From: a virus
IMG/VR virus record: IMGVR_UViG_3300032087_000854
Coordinates: 1 to 48,918 of that record
DNA length: 48,918 bases
Strand: one strand, 5' to 3'
This document shows, piece after piece, positions 1-8,154 of this stretch. A program made the position numbers and the translations under genes. Numbering within the stretch: the stretch's first letter is position 1; each line of letters opens with the position of its first letter. The notes beneath the pieces are model-generated. The model did not search any database and had not been told where the DNA came from. It worked only from the letters and a program-made list of their open reading frames with translations.

Positions 1-794
1 TTGGTTTGGGCACAGCTAGGTTTATAACAGGTAATTTAAACCGTATAGACAAACAAAACATACAACTAAAAACACCTACAGCAAACATAGCTATAAGAGG
101 CACAGACTTTACAGCTACAGTAGATGAATTAGGTCGTAGCCTTATAATATTGTTACCAGATGCTTTTGGTTTATCTAGTGGTGAAATAGAAGTTGTTACA
201 GCTACAGGCAGTGTTTTGCTCAACAAACCCTACCAAGCTACAACAGTTGATGTTTTTGAAAACGCTCCAAGCAAACCTGTAATACTAGATCTATCTCTAG
301 ATATTATTGACAATATGTTAATTGTTTCTCCACCTAAAGAAGATAGTCTAGCTCAAGAAGAAACATCAAGCACTAAAACAGTCAATTTATTAGATTTTAA
401 TGATTTAGATATTGACTACTTAAACGAAGATTTTTTAGAAAATGAAGACTTAGAATTTACAGAGCTTGATATAAATTATCTTGACGTTAATTTCTTAGAA
501 GATTTACTAGATGTATTAGACACTTTAGATGTAGAAGAAGAAGAAGATCAGCTTGGATTAGCTACACGTGTCAATATTACAGGTACTCTGATAGGGCAGG
601 ACACTGAAACACAGATAACTACAATAGTTACAGGACAAACCATAAGTTTACGCAGACAAGTAAGTGAATCTGCACAAATAGATCTGAATGCAGGTGACGG
701 TTATACAGTTATTTTAATACAAGATGGTGTTTCTAATATAATAAAAATTAATGGGGGTGGTGATAGCGTTATTACTATCACTCAAAGTGATTAA
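1..794 (+). CDS. FecR-domain protein, 5' end outside window
   Basis: The reading frame is open to the left edge, so the true start and any signal peptide lie upstream; the first in-window start codon is a TTG at 6, which I do not trust. The early residues TPTANIAIRGTDF match the core of the FecR domain, an extracytoplasmic domain known from sigma/anti-sigma signalling. The middle (about residues 125-180 of the visible part) is extremely acidic and holds two copies of a pattern like LDIDYLNEDFLE / LDINYLDVNFLE. The C-terminal part looks beta-rich. The stop codon overlaps the ATG of the adenylate cyclase by one base, implying translational coupling, so the two products probably act together at the membrane. 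The exact role in a phage is unknown. Confidence 0.8.
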   Translation, partial: GLGTARFITGNLNRIDKQNIQLKTPTANIAIRGTDFTATVDELGRSLIILLPDAFGLSSGEIEVVTATGSVLLNKPYQATTVDVFENAPSKPVILDLSLDIIDNMLIVSPPKEDSLAQEETSSTKTVNLLDFNDLDIDYLNEDFLENEDLEFTELDINYLDVNFLEDLLDVLDTLDVEEEEDQLGLATRVNITGTLIGQDTETQITTIVTGQTISLRRQVSESAQIDLNAGDGYTVILIQDGVSNIIKINGGGDSVITITQSD

Positions 795-2545
795 TGAAGC
801 GAATATTATTACCAATACTTATAATACTGTCTTTACCCTTAGTATTCCAAAGCACACCCACAGAGATACTTAAATTAAAAGTATTTGATGCTTTTGTTAC
901 TACACCAGAACCATCAGGTAATTTTGTTATCTTAAATATCACGGAAGAAGACGTACAAGACCAAGGTGGTTGGCCGTTTCCTAGAAGATCACTTGCACAA
1001 ATACAAGTAGATTTGATTAGTGCAGGTGCTATGGGTATTGGTTGGGTGATAGCTTTTCCACAAGCTGATCGTATGGGTGGGGATGAGGTTTTTTCACATA
1101 CTCTAAAATATGCACCTTCAGTCTTAGCAATGTTTGAAAATCCTAATGGAACTTATCCTAAAACTACAGGAACTGTTATCAAGGGTGATGATATTGGCGG
1201 TATGCCTACACCTGGTGTTATACAAAACATAGATGTATTACAAGAAAATGCTAATCAAGGTATTGCTAGTGCACCAGTAGACATAGATAACTTAGTAAGA
1301 AGAATACCATTATTACTAAAAACTCCAGATGGTTATGTTAGTTCTTTTGGTACAGAAGTTTTAAAAACACTTACAGGTACTAGAACTTACATTATTACTA
1401 CCAATGAAGTCGGTATACAAGAAATAGCTGTAAGAGGAATACCACCAGTCAAGACAGATAGCCTTGGACGTAAATGGATCAGTTGGGTTGATACACCACA
1501 AACAACACTAAAGGAAATGAATGTAAATGGTAAATTTGTTTTTGTTGGTGTTACTGCTCCAGGAATCATGCCACAAGTTGCAACACCTGTTGGTTTATTA
1601 GAACCACATAAAATTCAAGCAGCATTATCTGAGTCAATATTGATAGAAAATTCTCCATTTGTGCCAGATTTTGCTTTAGCGTTGGAAATATTAATTTTTG
1701 GAATTTTTGTGTCGTTGACGTGGCTCGTAATCAATTATCTTGGTGTAACTAAGGGCATAAGCCTTGCTGTAGTTTTACTCTTCACTACGGGCTTTACAGG
1801 AGCTTTTAGTATTCAAAAGGGGTATTTGATAGATTTTTCATGGACTTTTGTATCTCAATTCATTACTGGAGCTATCGCTTTCTATCTAAACTTTAGAAAA
1901 CAGTACAAATTACGTCAACAAATTAAAAAACAGTTTGAGCATTATCTTGATCCAAGACAAGTTAAAAAGTTACAAGACAATCCAGAGTCATTAGTTTTAG
2001 GTGGTGAACGTAGATATTGTACTTTCTTGTTTACAGATGTTCGTGGATTTACTGCTATGTCAGAGCAACTAGAACCAGAAGAAGTAACTGTAATCATGAA
2101 CAAAGCTTTAACTATTCAAGCAAACGCAGTTAAAGAATACGGAGGAATGGTAGATAAATACATTGGTGATGCCATGATGGCTATATTCAATGCTCCAATA
2201 GATTTACCAAATCATGAAACATTAGCCGTGCTTTGTGCCAAAGAAATACAAGAAAATATTAAGAAAGCTGATATTGGTGTAGAAATAGGTGTAGGTGTAA
2301 ACACAGGATATGCTGTTGTTGGTAATATGGGTAGTGATACCAGGTTTGATTATACGGCTATTGGTGATGCTGTAAATCTAGCAGCTAGATTAGAAAGCTC
2401 AACTAAAGAAGTTGGCGAAGATTTGGTGATAGGTTATGATACTATAACAGCGAAAACATTTAGTGATCAAATAATACTAAAAGAACTGGATAGTATTTTT
2501 GTGAAAGGTAAAAAGAAAAAGATAAAAATATTTACTATTGCATAA
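794..2545 (+). CDS. Membrane adenylate cyclase: CHASE2 sensor + class III cyclase
   Basis: Predicted to make cAMP from ATP. Order of parts in 583 residues: N-terminal membrane segment (about 4-20), CHASE2 extracytoplasmic sensor (about 25-285), three membrane helices (about 293-317, 321-340, 347-368), a short helical linker, and a class III nucleotide cyclase domain (about 405-583). All key catalytic residues are visible: metal-binding D415 (FTDVRGF) and D459 (YIGDAMM), purine-recognising K455 and T521 (DYTAIGD), and transition-state N528 and R532 (NLAAR). Lys plus Thr is the ATP-specific class IIIb combination. It lies between a FecR gene and the lysis genes with no room for a separate promoter. 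Such enzymes are common in bacteria but unexpected in a phage late operon. Family assignment is firm; activity is inferred. Confidence 0.93.
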   Translation: MKRILLPILIILSLPLVFQSTPTEILKLKVFDAFVTTPEPSGNFVILNITEEDVQDQGGWPFPRRSLAQIQVDLISAGAMGIGWVIAFPQADRMGGDEVFSHTLKYAPSVLAMFENPNGTYPKTTGTVIKGDDIGGMPTPGVIQNIDVLQENANQGIASAPVDIDNLVRRIPLLLKTPDGYVSSFGTEVLKTLTGTRTYIITTNEVGIQEIAVRGIPPVKTDSLGRKWISWVDTPQTTLKEMNVNGKFVFVGVTAPGIMPQVATPVGLLEPHKIQAALSESILIENSPFVPDFALALEILIFGIFVSLTWLVINYLGVTKGISLAVVLLFTTGFTGAFSIQKGYLIDFSWTFVSQFITGAIAFYLNFRKQYKLRQQIKKQFEHYLDPRQVKKLQDNPESLVLGGERRYCTFLFTDVRGFTAMSEQLEPEEVTVIMNKALTIQANAVKEYGGMVDKYIGDAMMAIFNAPIDLPNHETLAVLCAKEIQENIKKADIGVEIGVGVNTGYAVVGNMGSDTRFDYTAIGDAVNLAARLESSTKEVGEDLVIGYDTITAKTFSDQIILKELDSIFVKGKKKKIKIFTIA

Positions 2546-2546
2546 T

Positions 2547-2762
2547 ATGAAACAAGAAATAACAACAAACGATTTAGTAGCAAGACTTACAAAACTAGAA
2601 ACAATTTCACATGAGCGTTGGAAAACCGCATTTAATGAATTTTCTGATATTAAAGAAGAAATAACTCATATAAATTCAACCATCAAAGCTACTACCTTTG
2701 GTGTCTTTGGTTTTCTAGGTGCTTTATTTATAGCAGTAGTAGTTAATATGGTAATGATATGA
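2547..2762 (+). CDS. Small coiled-coil plus one-TM protein, holin-accessory-like
   Basis: 71 residues if started at the ATG one base after the cyclase stop codon; a TTG nine bases earlier is possible but less likely. The N-terminal two thirds is charged and helical (residues about 5-40), followed by one hydrophobic segment near the C-terminus (about 45-68, GVFGFLGALFIAVVV). This architecture matches the XhlA/hemolysin-type holin accessory proteins that sit beside holins. The gene overlaps the next (holin-like) gene by four bases (ATGA). The role in lysis is inferred from architecture and position, not from a diagnostic motif. Confidence 0.65.
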   Translation: MKQEITTNDLVARLTKLETISHERWKTAFNEFSDIKEEITHINSTIKATTFGVFGFLGALFIAVVVNMVMI

Positions 2763-3238
2763 AAGGATTACTAAAGAACATAGTAGGTGCTGTTGCTCCT
2801 ACACTAGGTACAGCAATAGGTGGACCTATGGGAGGCATGGCTGCAAACATGATTGCAGATGTATTAGGTGTGCCTAATGATCAAAAATCAATAGAAAAAG
2901 CTATACAAAACGCTACACCAGAACAAATGCTAGAACTTAAGAAAGCTGAACAACAGTTTGAAGTTCAAATGAAAGAACTTGATGTAGATGTATTTAAGCT
3001 TGAAACAGCAGATAAACAACACGCAAGAGGTATGTTCAGCAAAGACTGGACAGCTAGAATCATAGGCATAGCAACTATAGGTGGCTTCCTTGGTTATATA
3101 TTCTTAGTAACATTACAACCACCAGAGCAAAACTCTGAAGCTTTAATTAATCTTGTTTTAGGCTATCTTGGAGGGTTAGCTAGTGCGATTATTTCGTTCT
3201 ATTTTGGAGCATCTCACTCAAACGACAAAGGAGAGTAA
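2759..3238 (+). CDS. Holin-like membrane protein (GTA 3TM holin type)
   Basis: 159 residues. A glycine-rich hydrophobic N-terminus (about 8-38), a charged helical middle (about 50-95), then two clear membrane segments (about 100-120, ARIIGIATIGGFLGYIFLV, and about 130-150, LINLVLGYLGGLASAIISF). The charged middle followed by KDWTARIIG resembles the three-TM holin family first named from gene transfer agents. It overlaps the preceding one-TM gene by four bases and ends two bases before the lysozyme start, giving a compact lysis cassette. It would open the inner membrane so that the lysozyme reaches the cell wall. Family recall is moderate, context is strong. Confidence 0.72.
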   Translation: MKGLLKNIVGAVAPTLGTAIGGPMGGMAANMIADVLGVPNDQKSIEKAIQNATPEQMLELKKAEQQFEVQMKELDVDVFKLETADKQHARGMFSKDWTARIIGIATIGGFLGYIFLVTLQPPEQNSEALINLVLGYLGGLASAIISFYFGASHSNDKGE

Positions 3239-3239
3239 A

Positions 3240-3683
3240 ATGCAGATTTCTAAGGAAGGTCTTGCACTGATCAAAAAATTTGAAGGGTGTGAGCTAGAAG
3301 CATACAAGTGTGCAGCTGGAGTTTGGACTATAGGATATGGTTCTACTAAAGATGTAAAAGAGGGAGATAGCATAACTCAAGAAGAAGCTGACGATCTTTT
3401 ACTGCATGAAATGAAAGAATACGAAGGTTATATACATGATCTTGTTTCAGTAGATTTAGATCAAAATCAGTTTGATGCATTGGTTTCTTGGGTATTCAAC
3501 TTAGGACCTACGAATTTAAAAGCTTCTACTTTACTAAAAGTCTTAAACGCTAAAGACTATGAGGGTGTGCCAGCACAAATAAAACGGTGGAATAAAGCTG
3601 GTGGCAAGGTTCTACAGGGACTTATAAGAAGAAGAGAAGCAGAATCTTTGCTGTTTGAAGGCAAAGAATGGCATGAGGTATAA
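3240..3683 (+). CDS. Endolysin, GH24 lysozyme
   Basis: 147-residue muramidase that would cut peptidoglycan at the end of infection. The start is the ATG two bases after the holin stop, preceded by AAAGGAGAG; longer upstream frames would run inside the holin gene. The GH24 catalytic triad fits the E-8-C-5-T spacing: E15 (KKFEG), C24 (YKCAAG, where many relatives have Asp) and T30 (WTIGYGST). The remaining conserved parts, VSWVFNLGP and RRREAE, are present and the length is normal for phage lambdoid-type lysozymes. No signal peptide or SAR helix is visible, so export should depend on the holin encoded upstream. Confidence 0.93.
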   Translation: MQISKEGLALIKKFEGCELEAYKCAAGVWTIGYGSTKDVKEGDSITQEEADDLLLHEMKEYEGYIHDLVSVDLDQNQFDALVSWVFNLGPTNLKASTLLKVLNAKDYEGVPAQIKRWNKAGGKVLQGLIRRREAESLLFEGKEWHEV

Positions 3684-3685
3684 CG

Positions 3686-5554
3686 ATGCCATTGCAGAAG
3701 CTTACATTTAGACCGGGCATAAACAGAGAAGGGACAGCTTACGATAACGAAGGCGGTTGGTTTGATTGTAATTTAGTACGTTTTCGTAAAGGTAGACCAG
3801 AAAAGTTTGGGGGGTGGCAAAAACTTACTACTAACACGTATTTAGGAACAGCTAGAGCTTTACATTCATGGATTTCATTAGCTGGAACAAAATATTTAGG
3901 TTTAGGTACAACGTGGAAGTATTACATTGAATCAGGTAATGTATTTAATGACATTACACCTATTAGATCTACCACAGCAGCTGGTGATGTTACGTTCTCT
4001 GCTTCTAATGGTGATGCAACGATTACAGTCGCAGACACAGCTCATGGTGCTGTAAAGAATGATTTTGTAACATTTTCAGGTGCAGCAACATTGGGTGGCA
4101 ATATTACAGCAGCAGTGCTAAATCAAGAATATCAAATAGCAAACATAGTAAATGCAAACAGTTATACCATAGAAGCTAAAGACACTTCTGGTACAACTGT
4201 AACAGCTAACGCATCTGATACAGGAAATGGTGGCTCATCAGTAGTTGGAACTTACCAATTAAATGTAGGTTTGGATGTTTACGTTCCAGGAACAGGTTGG
4301 GGTATAAACGGTTGGGGTTCTGGTGCTTTTGGTAGCACATCAGCTTTAAGTGATACAAACCAATTACGTTTATGGTCGCATGATCATTTTGGTGAGGATT
4401 TAATTATAGGGCAAAGAAATGCTGGTATATATAAATGGACTGAAAACAATGGAGTTGGTACAAGAGCAGTAGAGCTATCAGGTATATCAGGTGCTAACTT
4501 AGTGCCAACTAAAGGTCTACAAGTAATTACCTCAGAAAAAGATAGGCATCTCATAGTGCTTGGATCTGATCCTATATCAGGATCAGCAAGAACAGGAACT
4601 ATTGATCCAATGCTTATTTCATTTAGTGACCAAGAAAATGATTTAGATTTTGAACCATTATCTACTAATACAGCAGGTTCACTCAGACTATCTTCAGGAT
4701 CATCAATCATTGGTGGTGTTAAAGCTAGACAAGAAATATTAGTTTGGACTGATACAGCTTTATACAGTATGCAATTTATAGGTCCACCATTTACTTTTGG
4801 TATAAATTTAATAAACGAAGGCACAGGACTAGTAGGTCCAAAAGCAGCAATAACAACACCTAGCGGTGTTTACTGGATGAGTTATAACAACTTCTACACA
4901 TACAATGGTAGCGTACAAACATTACCTTGTTCTGTTCATAATTACGTTTTTGGCGATATAAACCTAACTCAGTCATTCAAGATTAACGCATTTACTATTA
5001 AAGATAAAAGTGAAGTGGGTTGGTTCTATTGTTCATCAAGCTCTGATGAAATAGATAGATATGTAATTTACAATTATGTAGAAAAAGTATGGTTTTATGG
5101 TCAACTTACAAGAACTGCATGGCTTGACTCTGGTATTGTGAATTACCCAAGAGCTGTAAACGGTGGCTATTTATACCAACAAGAAATAGGTTTTGATGAT
5201 GATGGCTCACCTATGACCAATGTATTTATAGAAAGCTCTGATATGGATATAGGTGATGGTGAACAGTTTAGCTTTATCAAACGAATTATACCTGATTACA
5301 AGTTTATTCAAGACGATAACAACTGTAATGTAAACATAGTTCTTAAAACTAGAAACTTTCCAGGTGACTCTCTTACAACCAATTCAACCAGTGCGATAAG
5401 TGCAAGCACTCAACAAGCTTATGTTCGAAGCAGATCAAGACAGATAGCATTAAGATTTGAATCAGACGATGATGCAACAAATGATGGCAATCTTGGTATT
5501 GGCTGGAGATTGGGAGCAACACGTATAGATATAAAGCCTGATGGTAGAAGATGA
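3686..5554 (+). CDS. Virion protein, P22 gp10-like tail/DNA-stabilisation candidate
   Basis: 622 residues, starting MPLQKLTFRPGINREGT, an N-terminus that recurs in marine podovirus structural proteins. The body is beta-rich with many aromatic and glycine residues (for example TGWGINGWGSGAFG) and no enzymatic motif. It resembles the tail-hub proteins that plug the portal after packaging, of which P22 gp10 is the model. The gp4-like and portal genes elsewhere in the window make this job plausible. It starts two bases after the lysozyme stop and overlaps the next gene by four bases. The functional name is inferred from family resemblance only. Confidence 0.62.
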   Translation: MPLQKLTFRPGINREGTAYDNEGGWFDCNLVRFRKGRPEKFGGWQKLTTNTYLGTARALHSWISLAGTKYLGLGTTWKYYIESGNVFNDITPIRSTTAAGDVTFSASNGDATITVADTAHGAVKNDFVTFSGAATLGGNITAAVLNQEYQIANIVNANSYTIEAKDTSGTTVTANASDTGNGGSSVVGTYQLNVGLDVYVPGTGWGINGWGSGAFGSTSALSDTNQLRLWSHDHFGEDLIIGQRNAGIYKWTENNGVGTRAVELSGISGANLVPTKGLQVITSEKDRHLIVLGSDPISGSARTGTIDPMLISFSDQENDLDFEPLSTNTAGSLRLSSGSSIIGGVKARQEILVWTDTALYSMQFIGPPFTFGINLINEGTGLVGPKAAITTPSGVYWMSYNNFYTYNGSVQTLPCSVHNYVFGDINLTQSFKINAFTIKDKSEVGWFYCSSSSDEIDRYVIYNYVEKVWFYGQLTRTAWLDSGIVNYPRAVNGGYLYQQEIGFDDDGSPMTNVFIESSDMDIGDGEQFSFIKRIIPDYKFIQDDNNCNVNIVLKTRNFPGDSLTTNSTSAISASTQQAYVRSRSRQIALRFESDDDATNDGNLGIGWRLGATRIDIKPDGRR

Positions 5555-5877
5555 GCAAACTATTACAAACTCAACTACCCCTAGCTTCTGAACAAGTCAC
5601 ATCTGATATTTTTAACAGATTAGTAAGAATACTAGAAATCAATCTAGGTGCAGTTGATTTAGATAACGTAAGACAAATCACTGACGCAGAAAAAAACACC
5701 CTAAAATTTAACGATGGTAGTATTATTTGGAATACCACTGTAGGCGTTTTACAGGTATATACAGGTAATCAATGGTTAGATATTGGCGATAGAACACTAC
5801 CACAAGGCTTTGAAATGACTTCTAGTGTTGGTAAAGTTACTATAAACATAGCAGGTAGCACTTCGATTAACGTATGA
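5551..5877 (+). CDS. Small virion-associated protein, function unknown
   Basis: 108 residues, ATGA overlap with the genes on both sides, so it is translated together with the putative tail hub and the oxygenase. The N-terminal half is helical (about 10-40). The C-terminal half contains a short beta pattern (NDGSIIWNTTVGVLQVYTGN) typical of domains in tail-fibre and tail-tip proteins that display strands around a trimer. It has no membrane segment and no catalytic motif. A minor tail component is the best guess from context. Confidence 0.6.
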   Translation: MSKLLQTQLPLASEQVTSDIFNRLVRILEINLGAVDLDNVRQITDAEKNTLKFNDGSIIWNTTVGVLQVYTGNQWLDIGDRTLPQGFEMTSSVGKVTINIAGSTSINV

Positions 5878-6581
5878 GTAACACAGCAGAGGATTTAGGA
5901 TATAAAACTAAAAACATACTTTTAGAACATCCTGCTGACTGGTACATACACAAAGATACGTTTGATGCTGTATCACAATCAATAGAACCTATAATGGAGT
6001 TCTACAAACAAAAGGGTGACACAGAGCGAAAAGACACTCAATTAGATCAGATAATACAAGAACCTCTCAAAGATGTTTACACAGTGCCTTTCTTCTCAGA
6101 AAAGTTTTGTGAGATATTGCTTGATGAAATGAAGAATTTAGAGGCACATTTTGGTTTTAAACCTAACGATGAAGAGGATACTTTGCGACAAATACCCGAA
6201 ATAACTTTTCAAGATAATTGCCCAGAAATCTTCCATTCCTTGTTCCATACGATATATACTATAGGTAATCCTATATTTTTGAATATTTGGAATCGACACG
6301 TAAACGGTGGTGGAATACAAATAGCCAACTATAATTTAAAGGATAAAAAACAAGGTGCTTGGCATCATGATGCAAGTGCTGATATAAGTATGGTAGTTCC
6401 TTTGAACACTGGAAAGTACAAAGGTGGCGGAACTGAGTTTTTGAAACGTGGTACAGTCGAGCCTCTGCCTACAGGCCACGCTCTAATTTTTCCGAGTTTT
6501 ACTCATATGCACAGGGGACTTGCAGTAGAATCAGGAGATAGATACTTACTGGTATTTTGGTTAAAATGTATTGAGGAATGA
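5874..6581 (+). CDS. 2OG-Fe(II) oxygenase, procollagen-lysyl-hydroxylase-like
   Basis: 235 residues. The C-terminal half is a double-stranded beta-helix dioxygenase. Iron ligands are visible as H164-x-D166 (WHHDAS) and H213 (THMHRGL), and the 2-oxoglutarate-binding arginine as R223 (GDRYLLVFW). WHHDAS, a GGGTEFL segment and THxHxGL occur in the same order in the catalytic domain of animal procollagen-lysine hydroxylases, so lysine hydroxylation is a reasonable prediction. The N-terminal part (1-90) is not recognised. The gene overlaps its neighbours by four and a few bases within the virion operon, so the substrate may be a structural protein. Related oxygenases occur in cyanophages and giant viruses; the target here is unknown. 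Confidence 0.85.
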   Translation: MSNTAEDLGYKTKNILLEHPADWYIHKDTFDAVSQSIEPIMEFYKQKGDTERKDTQLDQIIQEPLKDVYTVPFFSEKFCEILLDEMKNLEAHFGFKPNDEEDTLRQIPEITFQDNCPEIFHSLFHTIYTIGNPIFLNIWNRHVNGGGIQIANYNLKDKKQGAWHHDASADISMVVPLNTGKYKGGGTEFLKRGTVEPLPTGHALIFPSFTHMHRGLAVESGDRYLLVFWLKCIEE

Positions 6582-6588
6582 TTTGAGC

Positions 6589-8154
6589 ATGAATAGAATA
6601 GACAACTCAGGAACTGGCATAGCAGGATTAGGAAGAGGAGAAGATTCTATGCTTGCCCACGTAGCACCAGGAGAAATGGTAGTACCACCAGTTATCTCTC
6701 CAGCAACCCAAGAAATTATTAGAAAAGAAATGATGGCAGTAGGACTAGATCCTAACGAATATACCGTTGGTCAAGGTATGTCTATCAACCCTATTACAGG
6801 TATGGCAGAGTTTGGCTTCCTCAAGAAGCTAGCAAAATCAGTAAAAAAAGTAGTCAAAAAGATTGCACCAGTTGCAGCAGTCATACCAGGACCATGGCAG
6901 GCACCAGCTATTCTATATAACAAAGGTAAAGCAGTTGTAAATATTGCTAAAGGTGAAGGTGGCTTAGGCGACATAATGACTGTTATGGCTGGCGGCAGTC
7001 AAAAAGTATTTGGTAAAGATGGTGCTTTACAAGCAGTTAAATCAGGTGATTTCTTAAAAGCAGGCGGAGGTTTCAAAGACGCATTCAAAGCCATAGGTAG
7101 TGTTGACGGTAAATTCCAACCATTACAATATGCAAAAAACATAGGACAAACATACAGAGATGACCAAAAGAAAGGGTACTTCGGTCTATTTAGTGGTGGC
7201 GAACAACCCATGACAGAAGAAGTAATGTATGAAGATGCCAACAATCCAGGCACATACTACACACAATCACAAATAGATGAAATGATGGCATCTGGTCAAT
7301 ATGGTGATTTTAACCAAGTTTCACAAACATCTCCTGGTGGCTTTATGAACGCTGTGAATACACAAACATCTAGTCCTTTTAACATAGGTCGAATGATATT
7401 AGGACAAGGTAATACGCCTGACTTTATTAAAGGAATAGAAGATAAAGCAAAAGGTGTCATGAGTGGAGATGATAGTTTTATGGGATTTGGTCAAGGCGGT
7501 ATAAATCCAGGCGTTGCAGCCCTTGCAGCTTTATACGGAAAAGCTGTTAAAGAATCTTACAAAGATAGAGAAGGTGGCATGAAAGACATTAGACAATCTA
7601 TTAGACCAGATCTTATGCCAGCTCCTACCTTTACTGGATTTGATTTAGGTATTAGAAAAACAGCAGCAGGAGGTGGTCCTCAAAATTCTGTTGACGCTTT
7701 TTTATCTGACAGTGACAAAGAAATGTTTAAAAATGCTTTCGATAGACTTGGCACAGATGCAATACCAACTATCTTACAATTAATTGACAAGAAATATCCA
7801 AATGTAAGTAATGAACAAATTACTTCATATATAAATTTTGCACAAGAACCATCCTATAGACCAAATTTTGCTATGGGTAGATCAGTTATGGCTAATGAAC
7901 TAGATATGCGTATGGGTGGTCCAAGCATAGGTCCTGGCACGGGTACAAGTGATGATATACCTGCTATGTTAAGTGATGGTGAGTTTGTGATGACCTCTGC
8001 TGCAAACAATGGTTTGGGTGGATTTAAAATCACAAAAACAGAGACTGGAATTGAGCTGACACCAAACGGTAAACCTAATAGACAAAAAGGTGCAAAAAAC
8101 ATGGATAAGCTTATGAAAACTTTTGAACAATTCAATAAATTAGGAATGGCATAA
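6589..8154 (+). CDS. Large virion protein with DGEFVMT repeat motifs
   Basis: 521 residues from the ATG at 6589, which has GAGGA eleven bases upstream; TTG starts at 6571 and 6583 are alternatives. The N-terminus contains SMLAHVAPGEMVVPPVIS and the C-terminus a related element, DDIPAMLSDGEFVMTSAAN. This motif recurs in structural proteins of marine phages. A strongly basic helix (about 75-95, KKLAKSVKKVVKKIAP) is followed by hydrophobic residues, suggesting DNA or membrane contact during ejection. No enzyme motif is seen. Position between the tail hub and the large internal proteins suggests an injected virion protein. Confidence 0.6.
   Translation: MNRIDNSGTGIAGLGRGEDSMLAHVAPGEMVVPPVISPATQEIIRKEMMAVGLDPNEYTVGQGMSINPITGMAEFGFLKKLAKSVKKVVKKIAPVAAVIPGPWQAPAILYNKGKAVVNIAKGEGGLGDIMTVMAGGSQKVFGKDGALQAVKSGDFLKAGGGFKDAFKAIGSVDGKFQPLQYAKNIGQTYRDDQKKGYFGLFSGGEQPMTEEVMYEDANNPGTYYTQSQIDEMMASGQYGDFNQVSQTSPGGFMNAVNTQTSSPFNIGRMILGQGNTPDFIKGIEDKAKGVMSGDDSFMGFGQGGINPGVAALAALYGKAVKESYKDREGGMKDIRQSIRPDLMPAPTFTGFDLGIRKTAAGGGPQNSVDAFLSDSDKEMFKNAFDRLGTDAIPTILQLIDKKYPNVSNEQITSYINFAQEPSYRPNFAMGRSVMANELDMRMGGPSIGPGTGTSDDIPAMLSDGEFVMTSAANNGLGGFKITKTETGIELTPNGKPNRQKGAKNMDKLMKTFEQFNKLGMA

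Noticed and set aside
4384-4824. 146-codon minus-strand frame
   Set aside because: Shadow of the tail-hub gene on the other strand; the sense gene has family resemblance and coupling.
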